Assembly: GCA_003586115.2 (NCBI GenBank)
Contig: QVOM02000073.1
Location: 31,323,298 to 31,387,297, forward strand
Length of the DNA: 64,000 bases
Origin: Salvator merianae
Lineage: Eukaryota; Chordata; Lepidosauria; Squamata; Teiidae
Reading direction: 5' to 3'
The position numbers and the translations under genes were made by a program. The notes under the pieces are model-generated. The model made no database searches. It saw only the letters and a program-made list of their open reading frames with translations, and was not told where the DNA came from. Below, piece after piece: positions 48,001 to 59,888 of the stretch; positions within the stretch are counted from its first letter, which is position 1; every line of letters starts with the position of its first letter.

Positions 48001-49886
48001 CTCAGTGTTGGAGGACACCAGGCTGAAGAAGAGGAAGAGACATAATTGAACCTGGTGGAATGATGAAAAGCAATGGAATACAGTTATCCCAGGTGACAAA
48101 CTCTACAAGGAGGACAGGAAAGGGCAAATTGGAGGTGATGTAGCTTTGTATATTAAAGAAGAAATAAAACCTAATGAACTAGGATGTCTAGTGAATCATA
48201 CCCTTCCTCAGAGGCATTGTGGGAAAGAATTCTAGGCCAGAAAACAAACTTAATATTAGGAATTTGCTGTCATGGAAAACAGGGTCTGGGAAGCATCCAA
48301 AAAGGAAAGGGTTGTTATAATGGGTGATTGTAGCTATGCTCATATAGTCTAGCTGAACATTTGTTCAGCTCACAACAGAGAAAGAATAAGTGTTCCTTAG
48401 AGCAGATGGTTGTGGAACTAACTAGGACAAAGGGGATCCTGGACTTGATCCTAAATAAGGGCTAAAAATATGGGCTAAAACCAATAATTTTTCCTGCAGT
48501 ATGACATAATCATGCCATTTCCAATATAGTCCTGGGTTAGTGAGGGGATAGCCCAATATATCTGACAATGATGCTGGGTTTTCCATAATTGTTCCCCTTA
48601 CCTTCACATCTATTGTTAGCTTCCAAAATGACCTTACTTCATGTTATCAAAAGCCATCCAAGTGTGCAAAAAATAATGAAAGGATGTGGACTTGGGCTTG
48701 ACTGGTTTTCAGTAACACGAAGCAATCTCATTTTGGAAGCTGCTGGCAAATGTGAAGGTAAGGCCACAGTTGCTCTTCACGTCTGCTGGGGGGCACCAAG
48801 AGGCAATTGCAGGGTCTTCTTTAGATCCCACATTGCCTCTTGCCATCTGCAGGCAGCCTAATGCTCAAGATCTGGTACAGATGTCACTGTCATTGGTCAA
48901 TAGGGAAAAGGGACCACAATGTGATAACATTAAGCAGAAATATAGGCAGTATGTGACTAATAAAATCGAATATAGAGACCTTAAACTTCCCTAGAGGAAA
49001 CTCCTTGAAAATGAGGAACCCAGTAAAAAGGACATTGAACAGAAAAGTTAAAAAAGTCCAATCACTCCAAAATGCATGGAGGTTATTACTACAAGAATAG
49101 AAGGTCAATTACAATGCTTACATAAATGAAAAAAAGGCACTGCCAAGTCCAAGAGAGTACTAGTGTGGCTTTAAAAGCAAGAAAAATGATTTCAGAAAAT
49201 GAAAAGCTTGCCCAAATGAAGAGAACAGAAACACAAATTTTATGAGAACAAATGCAAAGCAGCAATCAGGAATGCTAAGAAGTGTTTTGAGGAGCACCTT
49301 GCTAAAAACATCAAAAGGAATGATAAGAACTCCTTTAAATACATCAGAAGTAGGATTCCAGCCAGAAAAGCAATTGGACCATTAGATGACAGCAGACAGA
49401 AAGGGAAAATTGAAGAGGACATGGAGGTTGCAGAGAAGCTAAATTAATTCTTTGCCTTTGTTTTCACTGAAGAAGATAGGGGCACATGTGGTAAGCCAAG
49501 CCTATCTTTTCAGGGAGATAGTTAGAAGAATTGAACTGGATAGAGATAATCAGGTAGGAGGCTCTCCTGTGTCTGGATAATGCTAACAAATCTCTGTGAC
49601 AAAATAGCATTCATCTTAGAGTTCTTAAAGAACACAAATGTGAAACTGGTGAACTTCTAGTAAAAATATGTAATCTTTTTCTAAGATTAGACTCTGCTTG
49701 AAGACTAGAAGATGGCAAATATTACACCGGTCTTCAAAAAAAGGATCCAGAGGTGATCCAGGAAATAACAGACCAGTTAGCTTAACATCAGCTTCAGGGA
49801 GGGTGGTGGAAATGTCATTAAAGATAAAATTAATGCCCACTTGGAGAAGCAAGCATTGCTGAAGGAAAATCAGCATGTCTGCAAAT
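48001..49886 (+). mobile_element. CR1/L2-type LINE, decayed 5' half
   Basis: Broken frames retain landmarks of the endonuclease and early reverse transcriptase in order: GQIGGDVALYIKEEIKP (48127-48177), a VVIMGD segment (48312-48330), TKGILDLI (48427-48450), FKYIRSRIPARKAIGPL (49335-49385), FFAFVFTEEDRG (49449-49484) and ANITPVFKK (49715-49741). The equivalents in the local CR1 are GGGVALYVR, LVIMGDFN, RGSAILDLI, GFWGYVRSKRK...AIGPL, YFASVFSQ and ANVVPIFKK. It stops abruptly at a multi-hairpin fragment. About 48590-48890 is foreign (next entry). Confidence 0.75.
48596..48763. repeat. Long hairpin inside the CR1/L2 remnant
   Basis: The outer 36 bases pair almost fully: 48596-48631 (CCTTACCTTCACAT, then TTAGCTTCCAAAATGA) with 48728-48763 (TCATTTTGGAAGCT, then ATGTGAAGGTAAGG). 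Pairing continues inward with more mismatches to about 48660 and 48700, giving arms near 63 bases. A separate 11-base perfect stem, CAAGAGGCAAT with ATTGCCTCTTG, follows at 48799-48843. It is likely a foldback insert. Confidence 0.8.
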
Positions 49887-49951
49887 AAATGTGGCAATCC
49901 CAACATAGCCCCAGGATAATCCCATGTTTTGGGCCCCATCTGGATGCAGCC
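49887..49951 (+). mobile_element. Multi-hairpin element, terminal fragment E
   Basis: GTGGCAATCCCAACATAGCC, then CCCATCTGGATGCAGCC, is the right end of the multi-hairpin family (complement begins GGCTGCATCCAGA). It is joined directly to the CR1/L2 remnant. Confidence 0.6.
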
Positions 49952-52900
49952 ATAACTTGTCCCCACTGACTTTTCTATAGCGAGATCAACAGTTTTCTAT
50001 TTAGCCAATGTAACTGAAGAAAATTCTGGACTTCCTGAAAAAAAAACAAAAAAACAATGTAAGTGAATACAGTTGGGGGAGGTGGTTTTCCTAATCCACC
50101 GTTTTATATTAAAGACAACTGCTCTTTATAAACAGTTTCAGTATACATTTTGTATGAACCGATTTACAATATATAAGGAGGGATGTCAATATATCCCAGC
50201 AGAGGGAGTTCTGAAGGGGGGGGATAGATGGGGAAGATGCCCTTGATCTCGTCTCTACTCTCAAAATTCAAATCTGAATCCTGAAAAGAACTGAAGTTTT
50301 TATTCCGCTTGGAATGAACAGTTCTTAGGGCCAATGTGCATTACAGCATTTTAAAGAATCCAGATTGGAAGATATCTAATGGCCTGGCTAAACCTAAGTT
50401 TTTAACTCACCTTTGATCCACGTTCAGGGTAAGAAAGCACATCAGCAAAGTGACTAGCCATTTTCTTTCTGTATTATTTATTCCAAAGCTGGATTTTCTG
50501 GGTTAGATAAAGCATAAGGAAAATTAATCACTTAGCTGATGTATTCTTGGCAACTTCTGCATGGTGTACACTGGTGCAGGTCAAGGAGACCAGTCCTTGG
50601 CGACCACACCAGGAATGGGATGAGGCAACACAGAACATGTCGATGTCCATCTGCATGACCTCCACCCCATTCCATCCTACCTTCAGAACCAAGGAACCTT
50701 TATTCCCTGGCTCCAAAATTGCAGGCTGGGGGGAAGTAGGCTGTTTCCAGAGCCCAGCAAAATGTTGCAAGGACTCCAGAATGGGACTTGGCCATTCCTG
50801 CTGCTGCTAATTGTACATGAGGTACTGACAGAATTGGCATCCAGCCCAGGAATGCAAGGCCATTTCGAAGTGGTCTCCCCCTGGAGCACCCCCCGGCATG
50901 GTTTTTTGCCTAGGAGTGGGCCAGACAAAAGACCCATGTGGCTTGTATGTTTCCCAGGAGGTCATGCCTCCTGGAGAATGCGCTATGGTCTAGATCCAAT
51001 GTTCTTGTCACACATCTAATGTGGTCCAGATGAACCCTGCAGATGTTACCTCACATCATGGAAGTGGATTGAAGTTGGATTAAAACTTAGGTGTATCTGG
51101 ACCCCAAATATTGCTTTCTTCCTAATATGGATGAAATAAGAAACAGTTTTGTTGTAAGCCCTCCTGTTCCTCAGTCCTACATCTGTTTGATTGTGAAGAA
51201 GCAGCAAATGAGGAGGAATATATCTGCATGAAGCATCATGAGATGCTTATAGAATGCTTCTGTAAAGCTTGCACTGCAAATAAATGACAAGGTGGTGAAA
51301 AAAAGAAACTTCTTGTCTGTGTTGCTGCATGGTCTGTAGATACAGAATATACCTGTATTCATGAGAAAGGCAGAAGCTTGTGCAGAGACATTATTTAAAA
51401 CAGGGAGTGAGAGACAGATAAACCTTTGCTTTCTAGTGCAGCAGGAGAGAGATTTCACGGCCTGCAAAAAATAAATGGTCTCAAATATTGTGAGTTCAGG
51501 GGCAGCCTTGAATGAAGTCAAGGATGCAGCTGAAAAGTTTTCTCCAAATTCTGAAGACTATGGCCCTGTCCATACCTACCTCTGAGGGTCTAAGGGGCCT
51601 GCTATTACAGGACAATGCAGGCCCAACTCTTAGAAAGCTATGTTCACATAGGACAGAGTATAGAGTGGAATACTGTACCTAAAGTGACACTTTACCCTGC
51701 TCTACCTGTAGACCTTGACAGTGAACTTTACTAGTGTACTGATGGGTTCATGGGGGACCCTTTTCCGCAATACCACTGAAAAGCTTTCATTCCTGGCCTT
51801 CAGAGCCTGGGCACTGGCTCCAAGGGCTAGATTCACCCTTCAAAGTCAGTGACCAGGGCTGGAATGGGATGGGCTGTCTGAAATGCAAACGGCCCTCTCC
51901 TGCTCCAGTGACAACTAGTCCCAGCATGGGATGGCTTGCATATCCTGTGATAGTGGAGGGGAGAATGTAGAAAAAGCCAAAAATTGGGGGGGGGAACCCA
52001 CGGCAAACCTGGAAAGGCATGCCATCTTGGAACTATGGCTTTTGAATAGAAAGTGTGTTTCTGCATTTGAATCCTCAAAGGATTGCCTGACTTGGTAGTT
52101 TTGGTCAGTGGAAATGTGAACTTGAAACCCTTGTTTGTGTATCAGAGTTGTGGTATCATTCCTGTCATCCTCCCTTTCTCTAGAATGCTCAGATGACAGG
52201 AAACATGTATGTACTATTTGATAAATGTCTTGTAATATTTACAGAGATACACAGTTTATAATATTTTTTGCTTGTTTGCTTGCTTGCTTGCTTGCTTGCT
52301 TTTTTGTTTGAATGTTCCTTTAATCAGTAGTAAGCTCCTGCCCGTGATGGGCAGTAAGACAGATTTCCTTTTTGTCTTGTGTCTTCTACTGTCAGTGTTC
52401 AAAACCATCCTAACATGGATTTGTATGCAACAAGGTGGGCTGCTAAACCAAATCTCCAGGTCATGAAGCCCCTACCACCAAGACCTGGGTCTGCAACCAG
52501 ACATATCTTTAAAATGGTTGTCAGTCACATAATAGAACTCCCTTCCATATTAACGTGTCCAGATTGCAGCATTCATTCTCCTCAGATTCTGTCAGGCATT
52601 CACTTGACAATGGTCGCTACTCTGCTACTGATTGCAGATCCTGTTTTTCCAGCCCTTGAGCTTGATAGAAGTCCCTTAGTAACGTTTTGACTGTGTTTCC
52701 CAACACTCTGTTCAAAACCTTCTGGGATTTGGAATTACATAATTACTGATTACAGAAAGAGAGGAATTTGGGGTTTCTGTGTTTGTTCACAGACAGACAC
52801 TAACGTTTGTTCTCAGTAGATGCAGTGGACCATCAAAGTGTCAGGAAAAGATAAATGAGGGAGTGAGGGGAAAAAAACTGTCAAGAAAGCAAAGCAAAGG

Positions 52901-55900
52901 AACCCCACACTTTTTCACCACACACCCCATAGCAACCTGCCTGTTTAAAAGGAAATCATGTATGGAACCAAGCCATGGGAAAATGCCCTGATGCATGAAC
53001 ACTGAGCCCATATTGCTAGAGGTGGAGCATGACTGCTTGCACTTCCTGCTAATGTCTTTTGAGAAAAGAAATTTCAAAATGGTAAATAAGTGCACAAGAC
53101 ATCATGGTATACCCTCTACTTGGGATAGGAAAACCTCACCCATTCATTGCATACTGGAAGAAAGTCATCTCTGGTATTGAAAATCCTTCCCTTCACTTCC
53201 GGCAATCTTTTAAAGCCAGGAGTCAGTCAGATGATGATGATTCATATCTGCTGGGGAGAACCAAGGTCAAATGAAGGTTGACCTTTTTACATCTGTATTT
53301 AGCCTGAGTGGCTTGTTCACATTCCAGTAATTTGCATTGCACATCACACACCATGTTAACAAAAGAGAAACAGGAACACCAAGAAAAATGGCAATATGGC
53401 TTAGCAGTAGAGAGTAAAAATAGGTGCATAACTGGTCTGATCCTGCTGAACATTGCTTAGCCTTATACTGCAACTTTTTAGTCTGTGCTGCTGCTATGTC
53501 ACTTTGACAGAAAATTAAGACAATGTAATGACTATTACACTATATCATCCCATTGATAATGTACAGACACATTATCTGATCCAATTTGAAACTCACTGGT
53601 CAATAGCAGTTAATATGACATAATAATGTAATTCATTTGCTGTACGGCATAATTAGTTTTAAGATGAGCACATCTTCTTTTGGAAAACTGCTACAGTAGA
53701 TTTTTAGAAATAACCCTAAGAAATATTAGTGCCATTACAATGTTAGTAATGTCTACATCATGATATATGCTATATCAAGCACATTTCATGATTACATTTA
53801 ACTGTCCTCATAGACAGATAGTTCCCTTAGTTTGTATTCCTGGTCTTTTTAGTACTATAAATACTTGTATTAATGAAATGCCATTCTTATTAGACTGCAA
53901 AGTTTGATGTCTAAGGCATGTTAAGTTAGGAACAATGTTGTAGATGGTTTACTCAAAATCATTGAAGGATAAGGAATTTAAAAGATGACAAATGGATTTT
54001 GTACTAACAACAAGCACGAAAGGCAAGAAAGGTGACAAGAAAGGTGAAATTAACATTTTACAAGTGCTATTTGTACAAACAGAATTCCATGATATTGGCA
54101 TAGAGTCTTCAAAACAGTCACATAGTTCTTCAAAAGTTGCTCAATATATTAGTGTGTGATAGAGATTGTAAGGTAATTTCCTATCAGTTTTAAACATTTA
54201 TTGCACTCTACTTTAGGAAGTAACACAACAGCAAAACAAATAAGCATACCTGAATTTTTATTAAAGGTTAAATACCTTCTATATTGATTTATGTTCTCAA
54301 AAAAAATGAGGCAGGTTGATTCATATGCTACTTTCAAGCTAGGAAACAGAATTTGATACTGCAGGTCAGCATTTTTTCCCATTTGCTTTTTATTTCAGAT
54401 ATTCATCATAGTTGTATCGTTCAAACCATTTACCTGAAATGGCCATGGCACTAAAATCAATATTTGTGATCTACAAATTTTGCTGCATAAACACTGTTGC
54501 TCTATTAAATTTGCACACAAAAATGAAAAGCTAACTTGTCAGGTTTCATTCAATGCAATTTGAGGTGGAAAGTGAATGAAATTAACAAATTAGATAAGGT
54601 TAACAGTGTTTCTCTTGTCAGTTTCATAGCTGAGTCGTTTTTCAATGGCTTTTAACTTCGTAGGTGCAATTCTTAGTCCTAGAGGGGCTTACAGAATACA
54701 TTGATGGGGAAACTCAATGACCTCCTTTTTTCATCCTTGTAGGGATAAATTGCATTTATTCCCTTTTTTGGTCCAATCTACAGAGATGTCATCACTAAAT
54801 GCATTCTACTGATCTAAACTGTAAGGAGTTGTGTATGCCACATCTCCACTTACTGTCAAAGGTGGCCCCATTCTGTGCAGATGAGGGAGGCAGCCTGATT
54901 CCCCGCAGAAAAAGCTGTCCTCCATATCTCCATTTTGGTTCAGAAACTTCATTTTCAGCAGCACCTTCATGCAGGGCACATCCTGTAAACAAAGTGCCTT
55001 GATCTTACCAGTAAAGGGAGCAGCATGACTGTTGTGAATGGCCTGCTACTACCCTGAAGGAGATGCAGCAGGGCTTCTACAAATGGTAACTTTCATATTG
55101 TTGAGTGAAATGTGGAGACACAATGTGATAGCCTCCATCAACAAATCCCTTCCAAATGACATTGGACAGCCTTAGTAAAGAGCTGAAGTAGCAATTCAGC
55201 CACGATTCTGGCTTTCTCACCATATGAGCCTATAGTAACTACAACTATCTTCCCACCATTATCTCTCCATGGTAAGGGAAATGCATGCAAAATGATACTG
55301 TGTGATGAGCTGATCTTGTATTGTCTTGCCACACTTTATCACAGTCACCTGAGCAGAAAAACCATTTCTGGCATGTTAACATCTATATGACCAGCATTTG
55401 CAAGAGTATCTTGCTAGAAATGTTAACTTCTAAAACTTAGTTTCGGCTGAATGATGGCTGTGTTGTCTATCACTGACTCAGATATTGATAGGGATCAGAA
55501 CAGCTTTTGGAGAACAAAGGGTGATGCACTGACTTTCACCCTCTACTTGTATCTTAAAGAAACACTGTTGCCAAGGGTTAAACTGATAGCAGCTGTAGGA
55601 TTCTGGCATGAGACCATATAGCTAATTCTGTATCAGTGAGCCTAGCTTAAAGGAATTCTCACAGTACCGTCTTAAGAAAGGGGTTAATGAGGGAGCTGGG
55701 CATCCGTTATCAGTTACAGAATAGCAGTCTGACTGGCTCTTGCAGAATGTAAATGTCTTGGGCTCCCGAGAGGACTCCTGATGTTGTGATCATGTGCAGA
55801 AAAAAAGCATCTCTGAGGTGGCTCAGAGACAGTTTAGAAATGGTTCACAGGTGAGTTCATTCACATGCTGGTGTGCTCCTCCCCTTTCTCATGAACATTC

Positions 55901-56523
55901 TAGACTAGACAAGGTGAATTGGAGAAGGGAAGAAAACATGAAGGCCACACACTACTGTCTCTGAGTTGCCTTTTTTGTTCCAATGTGATCAAAGTCTGAT
56001 AACTCCTAAATGTTTTGACTACTGCCCACGAAGGAATGGAAGGTGACATCATTGTATTGTACCTTCAGGGCAGTGGAAACTACAGAATAAGATGCAGAAC
56101 CATGATCACTGCTCTGTAAAATTATATAACCAGCTATTTTATGTATATTTAATTCCTTTTGGCAACCTATAATCTCCTATTCTGTGAACATAAGATACTG
56201 CTGTGAAAAGTGTGTGGTTTTAAATCAAATTGCCTGGGCTCAACTATGCTAATAAGTGGTCAATAATTGGTTGCCTGTGACAGGGATAGGACTCTCACCT
56301 GAAATGGTTGGTTTGCAGCATCCACTATTCCTAACCCTTGGTCATGCTTACTTACATGGAACTGGTTTATCTGAAGGGCCATAGGTTCCCGACTGCCCGT
56401 AGGCTGCATCCCTACAGTGGGGAAAAGATCAGCAGCATGACAAGATTCACAGTGTGTACATACATGCCTGGTGCCTCCCAAACTTCAGAGCCAGAGGACA
56501 AAGCTTAAGTGGTTGTGGTGTTT
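49952..56523. other. Intron, mostly unrecognised; two old hairpin repeats
   Basis: 50540-51070 and 51565-51990 are richer in GC and contain core-like words (AAGGAACCTTTATTCCCTGG; TTTCATTCCTGGCCTTCAGA) of the multi-hairpin class. The remainder, including 52700-56520, shows no gene, RNA or nameable repeat except the TTGC tract listed separately. Confidence 0.5.
52269..52300. repeat. (TTGC)n microsatellite
   Basis: About eight TTGC units with one variant. Confidence 0.95.
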
Positions 56524-59315
56524 CATAGAATCATAGAATCATAGAGTTGGAAGGGACCTCTAGGGTCATCGAGTCCAACCCCCTGCTCAATGCAGGATTC
56601 ACTAAAGCATCCCAGACAGATAACTGTCCAGCCTCTCCTTGAAGACCTCCAGCGAAGGAGAGCCCACCACCTCCTGTGGCAACCTGTTCCAATGACTGAT
56701 TGCCCTTACGGTCAGGAAGTTTTTCCTAATATCTAGCCTGTATCTACTCCCTTGAAGTTTCATCCCATTGTTTCTAGTCCTTCCTTTTTGCGCAACTGAG
56801 AATAGGGCCAATCCTTCTGCACTGTGACAGCCCTTCAGATACTTGAAAACAGCTATCATGTCTCCTCTCAGTCTTCTCTTCTGCAGGCTAAACATTCCTA
56901 GGTCCTTTAACCGTTCCTCGTAGGACATGGTTTGCAGACCACTCACCATTTTGGTCGCCCTTCTCTGAACTTGTTCCAGTTTGTCAATGTCTTTTTTAAA
57001 CTGGGGTGCCCAGAACTGGACACAATACTCCAGATGAGGTCTGACCAAGGAAGAGTAAAGTGGGACAATTACTTCTCGTGATCTAGACTCTATACTCTTC
57101 TTGATACAGCCCAGGATGGTATTTGCCTTTTTTGCAGCTGCATCACACTGTTGACTCATGTTTAATCTGTGATCTACTAGTACACCCAGATCCTTTTCAC
57201 ATGTGCTGCTGCTCAGCGAGATTCCCCCCATTCTGTATTGGATATTGTCATTTTTCTTACCCAGATGTAAAACTTTGCATTTCTCCCTGTTAAATGTCAT
57301 TCTGTTAGTTTCAGCCCACTGTTCAAGCTTGTCCAAATCCTTTTGAATCCTCTCCTTCTCCTCCCTAGTGTTAGCAACCCCTCCTAGCTTTGTGTCATCT
57401 GCAAATTTGATCAGCGTCCCCTCGACACCTTCATCCAGATCGTTTATAAAAATGTTGAACAGCAATGGGCCCAAGACAGAGCCTTGCGGTACCCCACTCG
57501 AGACAGTCTTCCAATCGGATGTGAAGCCATTTATGACCACTCTTTGAGTACGATCACTAAGCCAGTTATGAATCCACCTAACAGTTGTCCTGTCAATCCC
57601 ATATTTGATCATTTTTTCAATAAGTATAGTATGAGACACCTTGTCAAATGCTTTGCTAAAGTCAAGATATACTATGTCCACAGCCTTTCCTTGATCGATC
57701 CATCCAGTAATTTTGTCATAAAAGGAAATAAGATTAGTCTGGCATGACTTGTTTGTTACAAATCCATGTTGGCTTTGGTTAATTACTGCATTTCCATCCA
57801 AGTGCTCCCATATGTGCTGTTTAATGATTTGTTCAAATATCTTGCCTGGTATTGAAGTCAGGCTCACAGGCCTGTAGTTGCCTGGGTCAGCCTTCTTTCC
57901 TTTTTTAAAGATAGGTACAACATTTGCCCTTCTCCAATCTTCTGGGACTTCTCCTGTTATCCATGAGTTCTCAAATATCACAGAGAGTGGTTCAGCAATT
58001 ATATCAGCTAATTCCTTCAGCACCCTAGGATGTAATTCATCTGGGCCTGGAGACTTGAATACATTTAAGTTTGCTAAGTGTTCCCTCACCTTCTCCTTGT
58101 CCATACAGAGCTTTGATTCTCTTATTCCCTCAACAGCACAGTGAAGGCCAACTGATGTTTCCTTTCCTTTCTGAGAGAAAACAGATGCAAAATAGGAGTT
58201 CAGAAGTTCTGCCTTCTGAATATCGTTTTTGACCAAATCGCCCTTCTCATTTTGTAAAGGTCCTATAGCTTCTTTGACTTTTCTTTTGCTTCTGACATAC
58301 CCCCAAAACCCTTTTTTTATTGTTTTTGGCCTCTCTTGCAATCCTCAATTCATTTTTAGCTTTAGCCTGTCTGACACTTATCCTGCAGTTCCTGCAGATT
58401 GCATTATATTCTTCTTTTGATATGTCCCCCTCTTTCCATTTTTTAAACATTTCTTTTTTTCTTTTTAGCAAGTTATTAAGTTCAGGGTTCATCCACCCTG
58501 GTCTCTTTAGATGCTTGCCATTCTTTTTTCTTTTAGGAATTGTTAAAGATTGTGCCTCTAGAATCTCCTTTCTCAAAATTTCCCATCCTTCCTGGACATT
58601 TCTGTCCTTTAAGACATCCAGCCAATGGATCCTTCCTACCCTCCTTCTGAGTCCATCAAAATCTGCTCCTCTGAAATCTAACCTTGAAGTCCGAGTCCTC
58701 TCAGATCTTCCTCCTTTTGTTATGCAAAACTCAATGATAGCATGGTCACTGCCACCCAGGGTCCCAGTCACCCTTACTTCCTCAACCATTTCCTCCCTGT
58801 TGGTAAGGATTAGGTCCAAGATAGCAGACCCCCTTGTTTTTTCCTCAGTCCTTTGGAAAATGAAGTTATCTGCCAGAGAGGATAAGAATTTATTGGACCC
58901 ATGACTTTTGCCAGAGAGAGATTCCCAACAAATGTCCGGATAGTTAAAATCTCCCATAATGACTAGGTCGTATTTCCCCGAGAGCTTGGCCATCTGATAT
59001 ATAAATAGTTCATCCATATATTCTGTTTGTCCAGGGGGTCTATAATAAACTCCTACAACAGTATCCTTTGTGTTGCTCTCTCCTTGTATTTTCACCCAAA
59101 CAGTTTCTACAGGGCTTCCATTATCTGAAAGATTAATCTCTGTGGTGGTATATATTTTCCTTACATACAATGCAACACCTCCTCCCCTTTTATTAAGCCT
59201 GTTTTTTTTAAATAAGTTGTATCCTTCGAGCTCTGTGTTCCAATCATGCGTATTATCCCACCAAGTTTCAGTTATGCCTATGATATCATATTTATTGGCC
59301 CAATTAAGGAGTGCA
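56524..59315 (-). mobile_element. CR1 LINE, 5'-truncated, young
   Basis: This minus-strand chicken-repeat-1 type retrotransposon ends in three ATTCTATG-like octamers (56524-56546), the signature 3' end of CR1. It retains most of ORF2, both endonuclease and reverse transcriptase, in two frames split by one base. It is 5' truncated: endonuclease text begins near ALLNWANKYDIIGITETWW and the normal N-terminal part is missing. The small number of disabling changes makes it the youngest LINE in the window. The exact 5' junction with flanking DNA is uncertain (about 59300-59330). Confidence 0.95.
56602..58341 (-). pseudogene. CR1 ORF2 reverse transcriptase part
   Basis: The 579-residue open frame continues ORF2 in another phase. 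Reverse transcriptase motifs are in order: NYRPVSLTSIPGKIFE (155-170), YLDFSKAFDKVSH (225-237, first catalytic Asp), GVPQGSVLGPLLF (283-295), FADD (313-316, catalytic Asp pair) and KVLHLGKK (356-363). The C-terminal part with CDAAAKKAN and LEYCVQFWAP is complete to the stop. The first ten residues lie upstream of the frameshift and are not native. All catalytic residues are intact, but the copy cannot make one ORF2 protein because of the shift and the missing 5' end. Confidence 0.93.
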
Positions 59316-59353
59316 CAGAAAATGGCTGTGGAAGTCAGCCATGGTCTCTGCAT
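58247..59353 (-). pseudogene. CR1 ORF2 endonuclease part
   Basis: This 368-residue frame is a remnant of the CR1 ORF2 product, which nicks target DNA before reverse transcription. Landmarks of the AP-type endonuclease fold are visible: ITETWW (residues 27-32, with the conserved catalytic Glu), GGGVALYVR (about 57-65), GVYYRPP, VIMGDFNYPDICW (Asp and Asn of the active site) and SDHAIIEF (Asp-His pair). The first 17 or so residues come from flanking DNA, and the ATG there is not a real start. After AKNNKK the frame leaves the family sequence because of a one-base shift, and the last 18 residues are missense. Confidence 0.9.
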
Positions 59354-59710
59354 TCCTTAATGGGGCCAGGGGTACAGCGAGTGAGATAAGACAGCCCTGC
59401 CATCACTGTCCACCTGCATGTCAGTGGCAGAAGACTCTGATAAGACTCTCAGGTAGTGGTCACATCTTATCTTTTATTCAGATGGAGGTTGTCCTGTGTC
59501 TGGAGGGGTCAGACATGAAAGTCTGCTTCTGGTTTTTGTTTTTTTGGGGTTTTTTCTACAGACTTTCTTTCCCTGATTAGAACCATCCACTGTGTGGATT
59601 ATCCCAGCACTGACTCCATTTCTGCTGCAAGAAATGGGCCCAGACAAAGGGCTGCAGGGAAAGAAGTCTGACCCATGGGGAAGGCCCCATTCATGCTGCT
59701 GCTTCCAAGC
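59316..59710. other. Intron next to the CR1 5' end
   Basis: No features recognised apart from a T/G-rich run at 59534-59560. Confidence 0.5.
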
Positions 59711-59888
59711 TGAGCCTTTGTGGATCCCCTTGCCTGGTAAAAGGTAAGCTTCAGCATGGCAGTGGGGGAAGTTACCCCACTGACCCTCCCTTCCCACCAC
59801 TGCGCTCTGTCCTGCCCCACCCCCTACCATGCCATCCCCCACTGAAGCTTATCTTTTACCAGGTGAAGGGAATCCATGAAGACTCAGT
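59711..59888. repeat. Foldback with CCTGGTAAAAGGTAA arms
   Basis: Left arm 59711-59755 and right arm 59842-59888 are inverted copies over about 45 bases (centre word CCTGGTAAAAGGTAAGCTTC on the left, GAAGCTTATCTTTTACCAGG on the right). The DNA between is rich in CCCCAC and TGGGG. The same central word occurs twice as direct repeats at 33131 and 33301. Confidence 0.75.

Noticed and set aside
58320..58904. 194-codon plus frame opposite the CR1
   Set aside because: Antisense shadow of the CR1 endonuclease frame.
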